From NCBI GenBank assembly GCA_013287025.1, contig JABDEN010000023.1, positions 1-23,891 of the forward strand: DNA of 23,891 nucleotides, written 5' to 3'. The translations under genes and the position numbers were made by a program. The notes below the pieces were generated by a model. The model had not been told where the DNA came from. It did no database searches and worked only from the letters and a program-made list of their open reading frames with translations. The stretch comes from Gammaproteobacteria bacterium (GTDB lineage: Bacteria > Pseudomonadota > Gammaproteobacteria > DSM-16500). The first letter of the stretch is position 1, and each line of letters starts with the position of its first letter. This document shows positions 8,830-17,332 of this stretch, piece by piece.

Positions 8830-9264
8830 TTAATTATCCGTTATTTTTTTCAAAATATGTTGTAATTTCTTATCATCAATTTTATCCGCAATTTCACTCA
8901 CTTTTAATTTAGCATTCGCGCTTAATTTTTTTTGTGCGACACGTGGTTTACGTTTTGGATGAGGGGTATAGGAAGGATGTACTTTGCAACAAATCGCTTT
9001 CAAATTTTTTAAATCAGGATAAGCCCGTAATAAAGGCAATAATTGCGGAACATAAAAACGAATACGTGTGAGCCAGAGAGGATTATCCGCGATGACAATG
9101 CACTGATTATCAATTAAGTTGACTATTTGGCAATGATCAGCAATATGCGCATCGCTGCCTAAACTTTCTCTTAGATAGGCATTCCATTTTTTTAATTGAT
9201 TTAATTTGGTTAATAAGGGACCAAGGGTATTGTTGCTTTCATTCATAAACTTTTGAATAGTCAT
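8830..9264 (-). CDS. dciA: DUF721 / DciA-like replicative helicase operator
   Basis: This 144-aa basic protein matches the proteobacterial DUF721 (DciA) pattern. A short N-terminal helix with LNQLKKWNAYLRESLG is followed by HIADHCQIVNL, then DNQCIVIADNPLWLTRIRFY, where a Trp precedes the LR/IR helix. A leucine-rich LLPLLRAYPDL segment follows, and finally a Lys-rich tail. DciA assists loading of the replicative helicase DnaB in bacteria without DnaC. DUF721 genes commonly sit between lpxC and secA in gammaproteobacteria, which supports the call. Here the gene lies on the opposite strand to both neighbours. An alternative Met lies 6 codons in, and neither start has a good ribosome site. Family assignment is by sequence pattern, without a profile search. 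Confidence 0.75.
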   Translation of the reverse strand: MTIQKFMNESNNTLGPLLTKLNQLKKWNAYLRESLGSDAHIADHCQIVNLIDNQCIVIADNPLWLTRIRFYVPQLLPLLRAYPDLKNLKAICCKVHPSYTPHPKRKPRVAQKKLSANAKLKVSEIADKIDDKKLQHILKKITDN

Positions 9265-9352
9265 GAAAATATTTTAAAGGGAACATGAGTAGAAATACAG
9301 AAAAAGTTAGGTTAGAATCCACAAGCTATAAAAATTCCTACGAGGAGTACTC

Positions 9353-9739
9353 ATGAAGCGTTTATTATTCTTATTCTCTGCATTATTGGTTTCAACATTT
9401 GCTTTTGCCGATGCACAAATTTTAATTTCCTCTGTTCCACAGCCTAAAGAAATCATCGTGGCTCCTCATGGCTACGCGTCTTGTCGAATGGTGCCTGCTG
9501 GCTTCCAGCATGGCGTTTGGCGCGATCAGCACCGTGTTTGTCAGTATAATGGTGGAAGGGCCAGAGGCACCTGGATTTCAGGTTATTGGACATGCTCAAA
9601 ATTTAAGCATCATCATTGTGCCTATTGGGCATGGGAACCCAGCCGTTGGGAAGGTCGTCATGCGGAGTTCTATGGACAGCCTGTTCCTCCACCTCCGCCG
9701 CATTATGCGCATGGCGGTAAACCCCATTATTATCAATAA
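9353..9739 (+). CDS. Small secreted Cys/His/Trp-rich protein of unknown function
   Basis: The protein is 128 aa, with a clear Sec signal peptide (KRLLFLFSALLVSTFAFA) probably cut after A19. The ribosome site AGGAG (9343-9347) is 5 bases before the ATG, with a TATAAA box at 9327-9332. The mature part has four cysteines (44, 63, 81, 89), likely two disulfides, in an aromatic-rich core: GTWISGYWTC, HHHCAYWAW and EPSRWEGRH. The alternation of Trp, Tyr and Gly recalls secreted YXWGXW-type repeat proteins, but I cannot assign a family. The tail is rich in Pro, His and Tyr. It sits where some gammaproteobacteria keep secM or a peptidase before secA. However, it has its own terminator and no visible stalling motif, so a SecM role is not supported. 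I regard it as a real exported protein of unknown job. Confidence 0.8.
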   Translation: MKRLLFLFSALLVSTFAFADAQILISSVPQPKEIIVAPHGYASCRMVPAGFQHGVWRDQHRVCQYNGGRARGTWISGYWTCSKFKHHHCAYWAWEPSRWEGRHAEFYGQPVPPPPPHYAHGGKPHYYQ

Positions 9740-9746
9740 TTTTCAC

Positions 9747-9784
9747 AGCAGTTCCCGCTAAGAGCGCGGGAACTGCTTCCTTTT
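9747..9784 (+). terminator. Intrinsic terminator of the small secreted protein gene
   Basis: AGCAGTTCCCGC (9747-9758) and GCGGGAACTGCT (9766-9777) form a perfect 12-bp GC-rich stem with a 7-base loop, followed by TCCTTTT. It begins 7 bases after the stop codon. Confidence 0.85.
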
Positions 9785-9789
9785 ATATA

Positions 9790-9821
9790 TGAGCAATCCG
9801 AAGTGAATTCGGATTTGCTCA
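9790..9821. repeat. Hairpin with one bulged base
   Basis: TGAGCAATCCGAA (9790-9802) pairs with TTCGGATTTGCTCA (9808-9821), with T9814 bulged and a 5-base loop. It lies directly between a terminator and a perfect 34-bp palindrome. No T-run follows. Confidence 0.6.
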
Positions 9822-9855
9822 CTTAGAGGGGAGAATCGCGATTCTCCCCTCTAAG
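9822..9855. repeat. Perfect 34-bp palindrome
   Basis: CTTAGAGGGGAGAATCG (9822-9838) is followed with no spacer by its exact reverse complement (9839-9855). The centre is AATCGCGATT. A 17-bp arm with no loop is very unlikely by chance in AT-rich spacer DNA. It has no T-run, so it is more like a protein-binding site, a recombination site or a mobile palindromic element than a terminator. Confidence 0.85.
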
Positions 9856-9904
9856 AACACCCCATCGCGAAAAGTTAGCGTGAACAGCTGTAATTTTCAA
9901 ATTA

Positions 9905-9937
9905 AAAAGGGCATTGTTAAAATTTCACTGCCCTTTT
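9905..9937. terminator. Hairpin upstream of secA, terminator-like
   Basis: AAAAGGGCA (9905-9913) and TGCCCTTTT (9929-9937) pair around a 15-base loop. The A-run and T-run at the two edges make it look bidirectional. It lies about 80 bases before secA, so it would act on read-through from upstream or as an attenuator. TTGACT (9954-9959) after it is a possible -35 for secA, but I see no matching -10. Confidence 0.5.
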
Positions 9938-10020
9938 ATTTCAAGATAACCGTTTGACTTTTATTACAAAGTAGGTAATGCTTCCAGACTATTTTTCCAC
10001 TTTTAGTCGACATTGGACCT

Positions 10021-12726
10021 ATGCTAAATCGAATTTTTACAAGTGTTTTTGGTAATCGAAATCAACGTGTTTTAAAAAATTTATGGAAGATCGTTGATAA
10101 AATTAATGCGTTAGAACCTTCTATTTCTGCACTTTCTGATACGGAACTGAAAGCCAAAACCGAGGAATTTCGAGAACGCTTGAAAAAAGGCGCAACACTC
10201 GAAAGTTTATTGCCCGAAGTTTTTGCGGTCGTTCGTGAAGCAGGCAAACGTACACTGAATATGCGGCACTTTGATGTGCAATTATTGGGTGGGATGGTGC
10301 TTCATGGTGGTAATATCGCTGAAATGCGCACCGGCGAAGGTAAAACGTTAGTCGAGACGCTCGCCGCTTATCTTAATGCCTTGAGTGGAAAAGGCGTTCA
10401 CATTATCACAGTTAATGATTACCTTGCAAAACGCGATGCGGAATGGATGAGTCCCATCTATAGTTTTTTAGGATTAACGACAGGCGTCGTGGTTTCCAAT
10501 ATGACACCGCAAGAAAAACAAGCCGCGTATGCATGTGACATTACCTATGGCACAAATAATGAATTTGGTTTTGATTATCTACGCGATAATATGGCGTTTA
10601 GTATGGCTGACAAAGTGCAACGTCCCTTGCATTATGCCATCGTGGATGAAGTAGACTCTATCTTAATTGATGAAGCAAGAACCCCGCTCATTATTTCTGG
10701 CGCTGCAGAAAATAGCACCGAATTGTATCTCGCGGTGAATAAGCTTATTCCGCAATTAAAAAAACAACTCGAAAAAGATGGGCCAGGGGATTATTCCGTC
10801 GATGAAAAATCGAAGCAAGCTTATCTTTCAGAAGAAGGTCATCAACGAGTCGAAGAATTATTCTTAAAATCAGGACTGATTCAAGAAAATGAAAGTTTAT
10901 ATGATGCGAATAATATTATGTTAATGCATCATTTAAATGCGGGATTGCGTGCGCATGCACTTTTCCAGCGTGATATTGATTATATCGTGCAAAATGGCGA
11001 AGTGGTGATTGTGGACGAACATACGGGACGCACGATGCCAGGTCGTCGTTGGTCAGACGGTTTGCATCAAGCGGTAGAAGCAAAAGAAGGTGTGCAAATT
11101 CGACAAGAAAATCAAACGCTCGCTTCCATTACTTTTCAAAACTACTTTCGTATTTACGAAAAATTGGCAGGGATGACCGGTACTGCTGATACGGAAGCTT
11201 ACGAATTTCAACAAATTTATGGTTTAGAAGTGGTTGTGTTACCGACCAATATGCCAATGGTACGTAATGATCAACCCGATTTTGTTTTTATGTCAGCGGA
11301 AGAAAAATTTAATGCGATTGTTGAAGATATTCAAAAAGTTCGTGTAACGGGACAACCTATTTTGGTTGGGACGACTTCTATCGAAACTTCCGAATATCTT
11401 TCGAATCTGTTAAACAAATTGAAAATTCCACATAATGTCTTAAATGCAAAATTCCATGAAAAAGAAGCGCATGTTATTGCGGAAGCAGGGCGTCCTGGTA
11501 CCGTGACGATTGCAACGAACATGGCAGGAAGGGGTACTGATATCGTGCTCGGTGGAAGTCTGAAAGCCGAACTTAAACAACTAGAAAATCCTTCACCCGA
11601 GGAAATAAAAAAACGTACCGAAGATTGGCAAAAAAGACATGATGACGTCATTAAAGCGGGCGGTTTGTATGTATTAGGCACGGAAAGACATGAATCACGC
11701 CGTATCGACAATCAATTACGTGGTCGTTCCGGTCGACAAGGCGATCCTGGCAAATCACGTTTTTACCTTTCTCTCGCGGATAATTTGTTACGCATTTTCG
11801 GTGGCGATCGCCTTACCAATATTATGAGACGCATTGGAATGGAAAAGGGTGTCGCGCTCGAATCACGCATATTAAGCAACAGTATCGAAAACGCGCAACG
11901 CAAAGTAGAAGCCCATAATTTCGATATTCGTAAACAATTATTAGAATACGATGATGTGGCGAACGAACAACGTAAAGTCATTTATCGTCAGCGTGATGAA
12001 TTATTAACGGCAGATAGTATTGCAGATACGATCGACGCCGTACAAAAACAAGTGATTGATAATGTCATTAATTTTTATATTCCGCCACAAAGTTTAGAAG
12101 AACAATGGGATATTCAAGGATTAGAAAAAAAGCTGGCGCAAGATTTCAATGCGTCCCTACCTATTCAAGAATGGTTAGATAAAGAAGAAGGATTGCACGA
12201 AGAAAATTTACGCGAGCGCATATTCGATAAAATTAGAACCGCCTATGTGGATAAACAAAAAGATCTCGAGCCAAATGTCATGCGTCAATTCGAAAAAGCG
12301 GTCATGTTGCAGACACTTGATAATTTTTGGCGAGAACATTTAGCGGCGATGGATTATTTACGTCAAGGCATTCATTTACGTGGTTATGCGCAAAAAAATC
12401 CAAAGCAAGAATATAAACGTGAGTCTTTCGACTTGTTCGTCGCATTACTGGAACGTGTGAACAATGAAGTCATTTCCGTGTTAAGCAAATTTGAAGTACG
12501 AAAAGAAGAAGATGTCGCGGAAATGGAAGCAAAACGACGTAATGTTGCAAATTTCAATATGCAGTATGAGCATGCAGCTTTTGCAGCAGATAATCAAGAT
12601 GAAGAAAATATAGAATCCAACGTGGTTCCCATAGGTGCACGAAATGCACCTAAAGTAGGCCGCAACAACCCATGTCCTTGTGGTTCTGGCAAAAAATTCA
12701 AGCAGTGTCATGGTAGTTTGTCCTAA
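10021..12726 (+). CDS. secA: Protein translocase ATPase SecA
   Basis: SecA is the ATPase motor that pushes preproteins through SecYEG at the inner membrane. The 901-aa length equals that of the E. coli protein. The start [16 protein letters not shown] matches the family N-terminus. Walker A is in MRTGEGKT, with K108. The DEAD-type Walker B is in [14 protein letters not shown], with D209. The second nucleotide-binding domain has [14 protein letters not shown] and [13 protein letters not shown]. The C-terminus ends in the zinc-binding [16 protein letters not shown] motif used for SecB and lipid contact, so it is complete. The ribosome site is weak (only GGA, 3 bases before ATG). The stop codon overlaps the mutT start by one base, so the two are probably translated from one transcript. 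Confidence 0.98.
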   Translation: MLNRIFTSVFGNRNQRVLKNLWKIVDKINALEPSISALSDTELKAKTEEFRERLKKGATLESLLPEVFAVVREAGKRTLNMRHFDVQLLGGMVLHGGNIAEMRTGEGKTLVETLAAYLNALSGKGVHIITVNDYLAKRDAEWMSPIYSFLGLTTGVVVSNMTPQEKQAAYACDITYGTNNEFGFDYLRDNMAFSMADKVQRPLHYAIVDEVDSILIDEARTPLIISGAAENSTELYLAVNKLIPQLKKQLEKDGPGDYSVDEKSKQAYLSEEGHQRVEELFLKSGLIQENESLYDANNIMLMHHLNAGLRAHALFQRDIDYIVQNGEVVIVDEHTGRTMPGRRWSDGLHQAVEAKEGVQIRQENQTLASITFQNYFRIYEKLAGMTGTADTEAYEFQQIYGLEVVVLPTNMPMVRNDQPDFVFMSAEEKFNAIVEDIQKVRVTGQPILVGTTSIETSEYLSNLLNKLKIPHNVLNAKFHEKEAHVIAEAGRPGTVTIATNMAGRGTDIVLGGSLKAELKQLENPSPEEIKKRTEDWQKRHDDVIKAGGLYVLGTERHESRRIDNQLRGRSGRQGDPGKSRFYLSLADNLLRIFGGDRLTNIMRRIGMEKGVALESRILSNSIENAQRKVEAHNFDIRKQLLEYDDVANEQRKVIYRQRDELLTADSIADTIDAVQKQVIDNVINFYIPPQSLEEQWDIQGLEKKLAQDFNASLPIQEWLDKEEGLHEENLRERIFDKIRTAYVDKQKDLEPNVMRQFEKAVMLQTLDNFWREHLAAMDYLRQGIHLRGYAQKNPKQEYKRESFDLFVALLERVNNEVISVLSKFEVRKEEDVAEMEAKRRNVANFNMQYEHAAFAADNQDEENIESNVVPIGARNAPKVGRNNPCPCGSGKKFKQCHGSLS

Positions 12727-13097
12727 TGCATGTTGCGGTAGGGTTGGTATTCAATGAAGCAGGGAAGATTTTAATCGCGAAACGTCCACCGCATAAATTT
12801 AAAGGCGGACTTTGGGAATTTCCGGGTGGGAAAGTGGAGGCGGGAGAAACTCCTCTGCAAGCTTTGCAGCGTGAGTTTTTGGAAGAAGTCGGAATTCATG
12901 TCATGCTTGCAGATCCATGGATGCAAATATCTTCCCATGTTTTTCTCGATATTTATCAAATAAAAAAATATTCGGGCGAAGCCTTTGGTCGAGAAAACCA
13001 AGAGATTTTATGGGTGAATATTGCTGAACTTTCGCAATTTACTTTTCCGGATGAGAATCAGTTGATTATTGATAAATTGAATTCTGTCGAATCTTAA
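12726..13097 (+). CDS. mutT: 8-oxo-dGTP diphosphatase (MutT-type Nudix hydrolase)
   Basis: MutT removes 8-oxo-dGTP from the nucleotide pool and prevents A-to-C transversions. The protein is 123 aa, near the usual 125-130. The Nudix box is complete at residues 35-57: GGKVEAGE, then REFLEEVGI, matching G-x5-E-x7-R-E-x2-E-E-x-G. The preceding [12 protein letters not shown] segment is typical of MutT. The ATG at 12726 uses the last A of the secA stop (TAATG), implying translational coupling. The secA-mutT order occurs in other gammaproteobacteria. A pair of REP-like palindromes begins 4 bases after its stop and may serve as transcript end. A different Nudix substrate cannot be excluded from sequence alone. 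Confidence 0.92.
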   Translation: MHVAVGLVFNEAGKILIAKRPPHKFKGGLWEFPGGKVEAGETPLQALQREFLEEVGIHVMLADPWMQISSHVFLDIYQIKKYSGEAFGRENQEILWVNIAELSQFTFPDENQLIIDKLNSVES

Positions 13098-13100
13098 TGA

Positions 13101-13181
13101 CGTCGTCCCGCGGCTTGTCCGCGGGATCCAGTGACAGCATCTATGCAGCTCTGGATCCCGCGAATAAATCGCGGGACGACG
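13101..13181. repeat. Head-to-head pair of 31-bp REP-like palindromes
   Basis: Unit A (13101-13131) and unit B (13151-13181) are inverted copies separated by 19 bases. Read in the same orientation, both begin CTGGATCCCGCG and end CGCGGGACGACG, and differ only in the 7-base middle (GACAAGC versus AATAAAT). Each unit alone also folds into a hairpin: CCCGCGG/CCGCGGG with loop CTTGT in A, and CCCGCGA/TCGCGGG with loop ATAAA in B. The arrangement matches BIME-like REP pairs. They are far richer in GC than the flanks, lie between two convergent genes, and have a degenerate relative at 3180-3220. Confidence 0.85.
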
Positions 13182-13190
13182 GGTTATGAG

Positions 13191-14702
13191 TCACGAATGA
13201 TCTTCTTCAACTTTTTTCGAAAACTGCAACTTCAACAGCCTGATACATTCTTCATTTAATAATTTTGTACGTTCAGCAGTCGATGCTTCAGTGTAACAAC
13301 GCAATTCACTGGCATTTCCAGAAGGACGTAAGTGTATAATTTCGCCATTGTCATAATAAATTCTGAGGCCATCTAAAACTTCTGTTTTTTCGACAGAGGC
13401 TTTAATTTTAAAAAAATCTTTTTTTCTAATGTTATGCGCCAATTTAGCTAAAAAAGCATGGCTTTGTTCAGATGGAATATCATGAATACTTTGACTTTCG
13501 GTGTACAAACGCGTGTGTTTTTGGACTAATTCAGAAATGGTTAGCTTAGATTTTTTGGCGTGTGTAATGATGGTTAATAAGGAAATAAGACTATCACGCG
13601 TGGGTAGCGCTTTTAAAATTTTACCTTCCGTATAAAAATCGGTACCAATGAGTACCCCCCCATTTGCTTCATAACCAATAATACGGCCTTTTCCATCATT
13701 AATCAGGTTATTTATTTTTTCAATAATATAAGGTGAGCCTATTTTGGTGCGGTAGATTTCTTTAAATTGTCGGATATATTCAACGGAACTATTACTGGTA
13801 TAAGGCGTGACGACAAAATTTGCCTGTAAAATAAGTGCGGTTAACATTCCAATAATATCACCGCGGAGCCATTGTCCATGTTCATCCGTCAGCATGGGCC
13901 GATCACCATCGCCATCGGTTGAAACAATTAAATCGAGTTTGTACTCCTCAATATATTTTTTTGCGATATCTTTTTCATGTTTGGTTAAAGCTTCGGTATC
14001 TATAGAATGAAATGTATCCGTTTTTCCAAAAACATATATTGTTGCGCCGAGTTTTTGAAAAATATCGGCAAGCGTTTCTAAAGCGACACTCGAATGCGCA
14101 TACATTCCAATTTTTAATTTACTTAGTGCATCAGTCGAAAAAAATTGCAAATAGCGTTCGGCATATAAATGATAAGCAAAAGGAACAGTTTCTAGTTGAT
14201 TATTTGATAATTGTAAAAGCGCATGATTTTCATCAAACAAGGAACGATCAATCGTAATACTCTGTTCCATAATTGCTTTTTCGTCGGATTTTAAAATTTC
14301 TCCATCCGCTTTATAAAATTTAATACCATTCATGTTAGAGGGAATGTGACTTCCTGTTACGATTAATCCTGCGGTTTTTTTATGTAAACAATAATTGGCA
14401 AGAGCAGGTGTTGGGATTTTTCCTACATTTTCTACTTTTAAACCTTTGCTCTCTATCGCTCCCTGAATCACTTTTAGAATATGATCGGTATTGACTCTTA
14501 GATCTCCTGCGATAATGATAGTCTGATCCGGTGTGAGTTTTTTTATATTTTCTAAGTAATGCAAAAAAGCAAGCGTATATACGTAGCATATTTTATCGGT
14601 TAAATGACTATTCAGCCCCCGAATACCACTGGTGCCAAATTTTACTTTTGTTTTTTCTGCGAATTCTTGTAACAGAATGGTTTCCAATTTTGTTTTTAAC
14701 AT
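13191..14702 (-). CDS. Phosphomannomutase/phosphoglucomutase-type phosphohexomutase
   Basis: This cytosolic enzyme of the alpha-D-phosphohexomutase family interconverts hexose 1- and 6-phosphates. All four family loops are visible: the active serine loop TGSHIPSN with S118, the metal loop DGDGDRP (263-269), the sugar loop GYEANGGVL and the phosphate loop RPSGNASELR. The N-terminal substrate loop is FGTSGIRG (22-29). The Asn/Gly variants of the serine and sugar loops (TASHNP and GEMSGH are common) leave the substrate open between mannose, glucose and glucosamine phosphates. The start is ATG 14702, five bases after GGGGA. A TTG at 14714 in the same frame is less likely. At 503 aa it is slightly longer than the usual 450-480. 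It is last in the OMP-GT2 operon, 12 bases after the GT2 stop, which points to precursor supply for that polysaccharide. Confidence 0.85.
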   Translation of the reverse strand: MLKTKLETILLQEFAEKTKVKFGTSGIRGLNSHLTDKICYVYTLAFLHYLENIKKLTPDQTIIIAGDLRVNTDHILKVIQGAIESKGLKVENVGKIPTPALANYCLHKKTAGLIVTGSHIPSNMNGIKFYKADGEILKSDEKAIMEQSITIDRSLFDENHALLQLSNNQLETVPFAYHLYAERYLQFFSTDALSKLKIGMYAHSSVALETLADIFQKLGATIYVFGKTDTFHSIDTEALTKHEKDIAKKYIEEYKLDLIVSTDGDGDRPMLTDEHGQWLRGDIIGMLTALILQANFVVTPYTSNSSVEYIRQFKEIYRTKIGSPYIIEKINNLINDGKGRIIGYEANGGVLIGTDFYTEGKILKALPTRDSLISLLTIITHAKKSKLTISELVQKHTRLYTESQSIHDIPSEQSHAFLAKLAHNIRKKDFFKIKASVEKTEVLDGLRIYYDNGEIIHLRPSGNASELRCYTEASTAERTKLLNEECIRLLKLQFSKKVEEDHS

Positions 14703-14714
14703 TGAATTCCCCAA

Positions 14715-16532
14715 TTATTCCTGTGATTGTTGAAATTTACTAATCCCATGTTCTGTTTTGTCCCAGTAGCTTGGATTAAAAAATAATTGATAAAGTGCAC
14801 GATAGCTTGCAAGGGACATTAAGAGCCAATAGATTGGTGCGGTAATTGCTGATAAAAGTAAAGCATATTTTTTTCTTCTTAAAATTCCTAAAACATTAAG
14901 AATGACTACGCCGAGTGTGCCAACAATAAAATTAAACCAGGCAAGATGAATGATATATTCTGGGAATAAATAGGATAAATTGGAAGGAGATGGTAGTAAC
15001 AAAATAAAAAATATCACCCACAAAATTAAAATACTTAAATTACTGACAATGGTCCCTCCAACAAATAATATAAAACCTATTAAACCTGGCGTGCCAATGG
15101 CGCGCCATAGTTGAAAAGGATTTCGCATATGAACGATAAAAGTTTGCATGTAACCTTTTACCCAACGCGTTCTTTGTTTTAACCAATTGAGTAATTGACA
15201 ATTGGCTTCTTCATAAGTCGTCGAAGGAATAACCCGCGCTGTATATCCCAGTCTTGCAAGGCGAATTCCAATATCCGCATCTTCTGCGACATTGTAAGGA
15301 TCCCATGCATCGATTTTTTTTAAGATCGATGTTTTAAAATGATTACTGGTACCGCCAAGCGGTATTGGCGTCCGTAAATGTTCTAAGGCAGGTAATAACA
15401 AGTCAAACCAATAAGTGTATTCAATGCTAAACATTCGCGTGAGCCAATTTTCATTTGCATTAAAAAAATTTAATCTTCCTTGTACGCAAGCTAAATTTGA
15501 ATCCTTGTGTTGCATAAAACTGGCGAGAGCAATGTACAATTGATTGGGATCCGGTTTATCTTCTGCATCATATAATGTTAAATATTCGCCCCGCGCAAAT
15601 TTCAAGCCATAATTACAGGCTTTGGCTTTAGTGCGGGGCTCACCAATCGGAATATAAATCAATTCACAATAAGAAGGTAAACTTAGTGATTTTAATATTT
15701 CAATGGTACTTTCGTCATCTTGTTCAATGAGGATTTTTACGTCAAGTTTATGTTTAGGATATTGCAAGTGACGAATGCTACGAAATAAAGTCGCTAACAC
15801 CATTTTTTTTTCTTTATAAAGCGGGATGAAAATAGTATAAATCGGTAAATCACGTTTAGGTATTTTTAAATTTTCTGATAAATCTGTTTTATGTTTTATA
15901 AATAACGCTATCGTTGCTAGACTCACTTTATAAATTAAAATAAAAGATAAAGTAAATGTTAAAATGATATTTACTTTAATAAAAAATTGAATAGGATTTC
16001 GATACAAAAAATATAAACATCCAATAAAAAAAACAATCAGTAATATTTTTTGAAAGCGTGAAAAAGTATTTTTAGCACTAAATGTCTTGTTAGAATTGAT
16101 TAAAGTATTGATAGCGTTGTCTAAATAATTATTACTAAATCTTTTTTGCAAAGTCCATAAAATATCAAATTTAGGCGTACATACAATGTGTGTGTCCGTA
16201 CCCCAATGAGAATAAATAAATTCAATCGTTTCTAAAGATACATTGCTGGTTGCGATTATATTTTCTTTGACAGGAATACACATTTTTTCGATATAAATAT
16301 CGTGATCTTTTTCCGTCAATAATGTTAAATCGACGGGATTTTTTATTAAATCGATACATTCCATTCCATAATGTTGCGCAAGGGTTCGATAATAATCAAT
16401 GGAACGCATGTTGCTAATAGCAAATAAAATATCTCCTAGCTGGCCGCCGTTTTCTGATTGCAATTGTAATGCTTCATCAATATTCTCTTGTGTTGCGAGA
16501 TTTCGATGAATAAAAAATTGGCCTAATTTCAT
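14715..16532 (-). CDS. Membrane GT2 glycosyltransferase with N-terminal MshEN (c-di-GMP-type) domain
   Basis: This 605-aa polymerase-like glycosyltransferase has an N-terminal domain made of two consecutive 24-residue motifs, residues 2-25 (KLG...L22xxQ25) and 31-54 (QLG...L51xxH54), separated by exactly 5 residues. This is the layout of the c-di-GMP-binding MshEN domain of type II secretion ATPases and of E. coli NfrB. Two membrane segments (about 160-215) follow. Then comes a cytosolic GT2 domain with QDDES, DAED (322-325), the AEDADIG acceptor motif and QRTRW (453-457), and four C-terminal membrane segments ending NPSYWDKTEHG. The catalytic set is complete. AAGGA lies 5 bases before the ATG. 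The substrate is unknown. Arg at motif position 1 is replaced (K2, Q31) and the second Gln by His, so c-di-GMP binding may be altered. Confidence 0.85.
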   Translation of the reverse strand: MKLGQFFIHRNLATQENIDEALQLQSENGGQLGDILFAISNMRSIDYYRTLAQHYGMECIDLIKNPVDLTLLTEKDHDIYIEKMCIPVKENIIATSNVSLETIEFIYSHWGTDTHIVCTPKFDILWTLQKRFSNNYLDNAINTLINSNKTFSAKNTFSRFQKILLIVFFIGCLYFLYRNPIQFFIKVNIILTFTLSFILIYKVSLATIALFIKHKTDLSENLKIPKRDLPIYTIFIPLYKEKKMVLATLFRSIRHLQYPKHKLDVKILIEQDDESTIEILKSLSLPSYCELIYIPIGEPRTKAKACNYGLKFARGEYLTLYDAEDKPDPNQLYIALASFMQHKDSNLACVQGRLNFFNANENWLTRMFSIEYTYWFDLLLPALEHLRTPIPLGGTSNHFKTSILKKIDAWDPYNVAEDADIGIRLARLGYTARVIPSTTYEEANCQLLNWLKQRTRWVKGYMQTFIVHMRNPFQLWRAIGTPGLIGFILFVGGTIVSNLSILILWVIFFILLLPSPSNLSYLFPEYIIHLAWFNFIVGTLGVVILNVLGILRRKKYALLLSAITAPIYWLLMSLASYRALYQLFFNPSYWDKTEHGISKFQQSQE

Positions 16533-16540
16533 GTAAATCC

Positions 16541-17332
16541 TTAAAATTTAAACCAAGGGGCCAAAAAGGCTGAAGTACCTTTCCCTACATTTTTTCCACC
16601 GACATCTTGCGACATGCCGACTTGTATTCCAATGCTTTTTGTAAACCAATATACGACGCTCGAACTTAAGGTATACAAATTATAAGGTGCGCCGGAAGGC
16701 TTATCAAAGTGGTCGAGACTTAAGGTGTTAAAGCTTTGCATTAAAATCCAAAACGTATCGTCATCGAATTTAACACCACCTTCGAAATTGATTTGTGCGA
16801 GATTGCCCGCATTGAATCGTTCCACAATGCCGGTGAGAGAACCAATAAACCATGAAATTGTTTTTTTCTCATTTTGTCCACTGGCGCCAAATAATACAGA
16901 TTGTCCCATATTTAAGTGACTGTTGGATGCTGGAATATTGAACTGTACCCCTGCGCCTAGTGCATCCACAAAAGCTTGAAACGAAATGACTTTCGAATCA
17001 CCGGACCACATCAAATAACGCCCGAATAACGAGTTGTCGTAGTCCCCAGTTTGCGTTCCATTGGCATTGGTATGACTTTGGAGGCCTGATGCGTAAAAGC
17101 CTACAGTGAGCTTGTCATAGAGCCCATATTCCACGTAATTGGAAAGTTCCCATTTTTTGTAAACGGGTGAGCTTTGTTGATCTCCGCTGCTATTCCAAAA
17201 CTGGTTACTTTCGTACCTGCGGACGCCAAAAATATCCAATCCTTGGCCTTTTTCTTGCACCCAAGCGCCTGCATAAGAAAGCGCTGGAAAAATGAAATAA
17301 AACAACCACAAAAGTAGTACTATTTTGCGCAT
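16541..17332 (-). CDS. Predicted outer-membrane beta-barrel protein of the polysaccharide operon
   Basis: This protein is 263 aa from ATG 17332. That start gives a clean signal peptide, MRKIVLLLWLFYFIFPALSYA, with AAGGA about 11 bases upstream. The frame is open from an ATG at 17365, which would put 11 charged residues before the signal. The mature part is rich in alternating aromatic strands and Gly/Asn turns (YVEYGLYDKLTVGFYASG, SLFGRYLMW) and ends in Phe, as expected of an outer-membrane barrel. I do not recognise a named family with certainty. Similar barrels occur beside membrane GT2 genes, and NfrB also works with an outer-membrane partner. It is first in its operon, 8 bases before the GT2 start, so a role in exporting or anchoring the polysaccharide is inferred. 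Confidence 0.7.
   Translation of the reverse strand: MRKIVLLLWLFYFIFPALSYAGAWVQEKGQGLDIFGVRRYESNQFWNSSGDQQSSPVYKKWELSNYVEYGLYDKLTVGFYASGLQSHTNANGTQTGDYDNSLFGRYLMWSGDSKVISFQAFVDALGAGVQFNIPASNSHLNMGQSVLFGASGQNEKKTISWFIGSLTGIVERFNAGNLAQINFEGGVKFDDDTFWILMQSFNTLSLDHFDKPSGAPYNLYTLSSSVVYWFTKSIGIQVGMSQDVGGKNVGKGTSAFLAPWFKF

Noticed and set aside
9353..9739. SecM-like regulator of secA
   Set aside because: The protein is secreted and lies upstream of secA, but it has no SecM-type C-terminal arrest motif. A strong terminator and about 280 bases separate it from secA.
9468..9761. 97-codon plus-strand frame overlapping the small secreted protein gene
   Set aside because: It lies in another frame of a gene with a clear signal peptide and ribosome site, runs into that gene's terminator, and its product has no recognisable feature.
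9954..9982. secA sigma-70 promoter
   Set aside because: TTGACT is a fair -35, but no acceptable -10 is found at 15-19 bases, so it was not listed as a feature.
11331..11711. 126-codon minus-strand frame inside secA
   Set aside because: It is opposite highly conserved SecA motifs; the open frame follows from codon bias on the coding strand.
13101..13181. CRISPR repeat or insertion-sequence ends
   Set aside because: There are only two inverted units with no spacer array, and no transposase frame is near. REP/BIME-like pairing fits better.
14703..14714. TTG start for the phosphohexomutase
   Set aside because: The GGGGA ribosome site lies between this TTG and the ATG at 14702, so it serves the latter.
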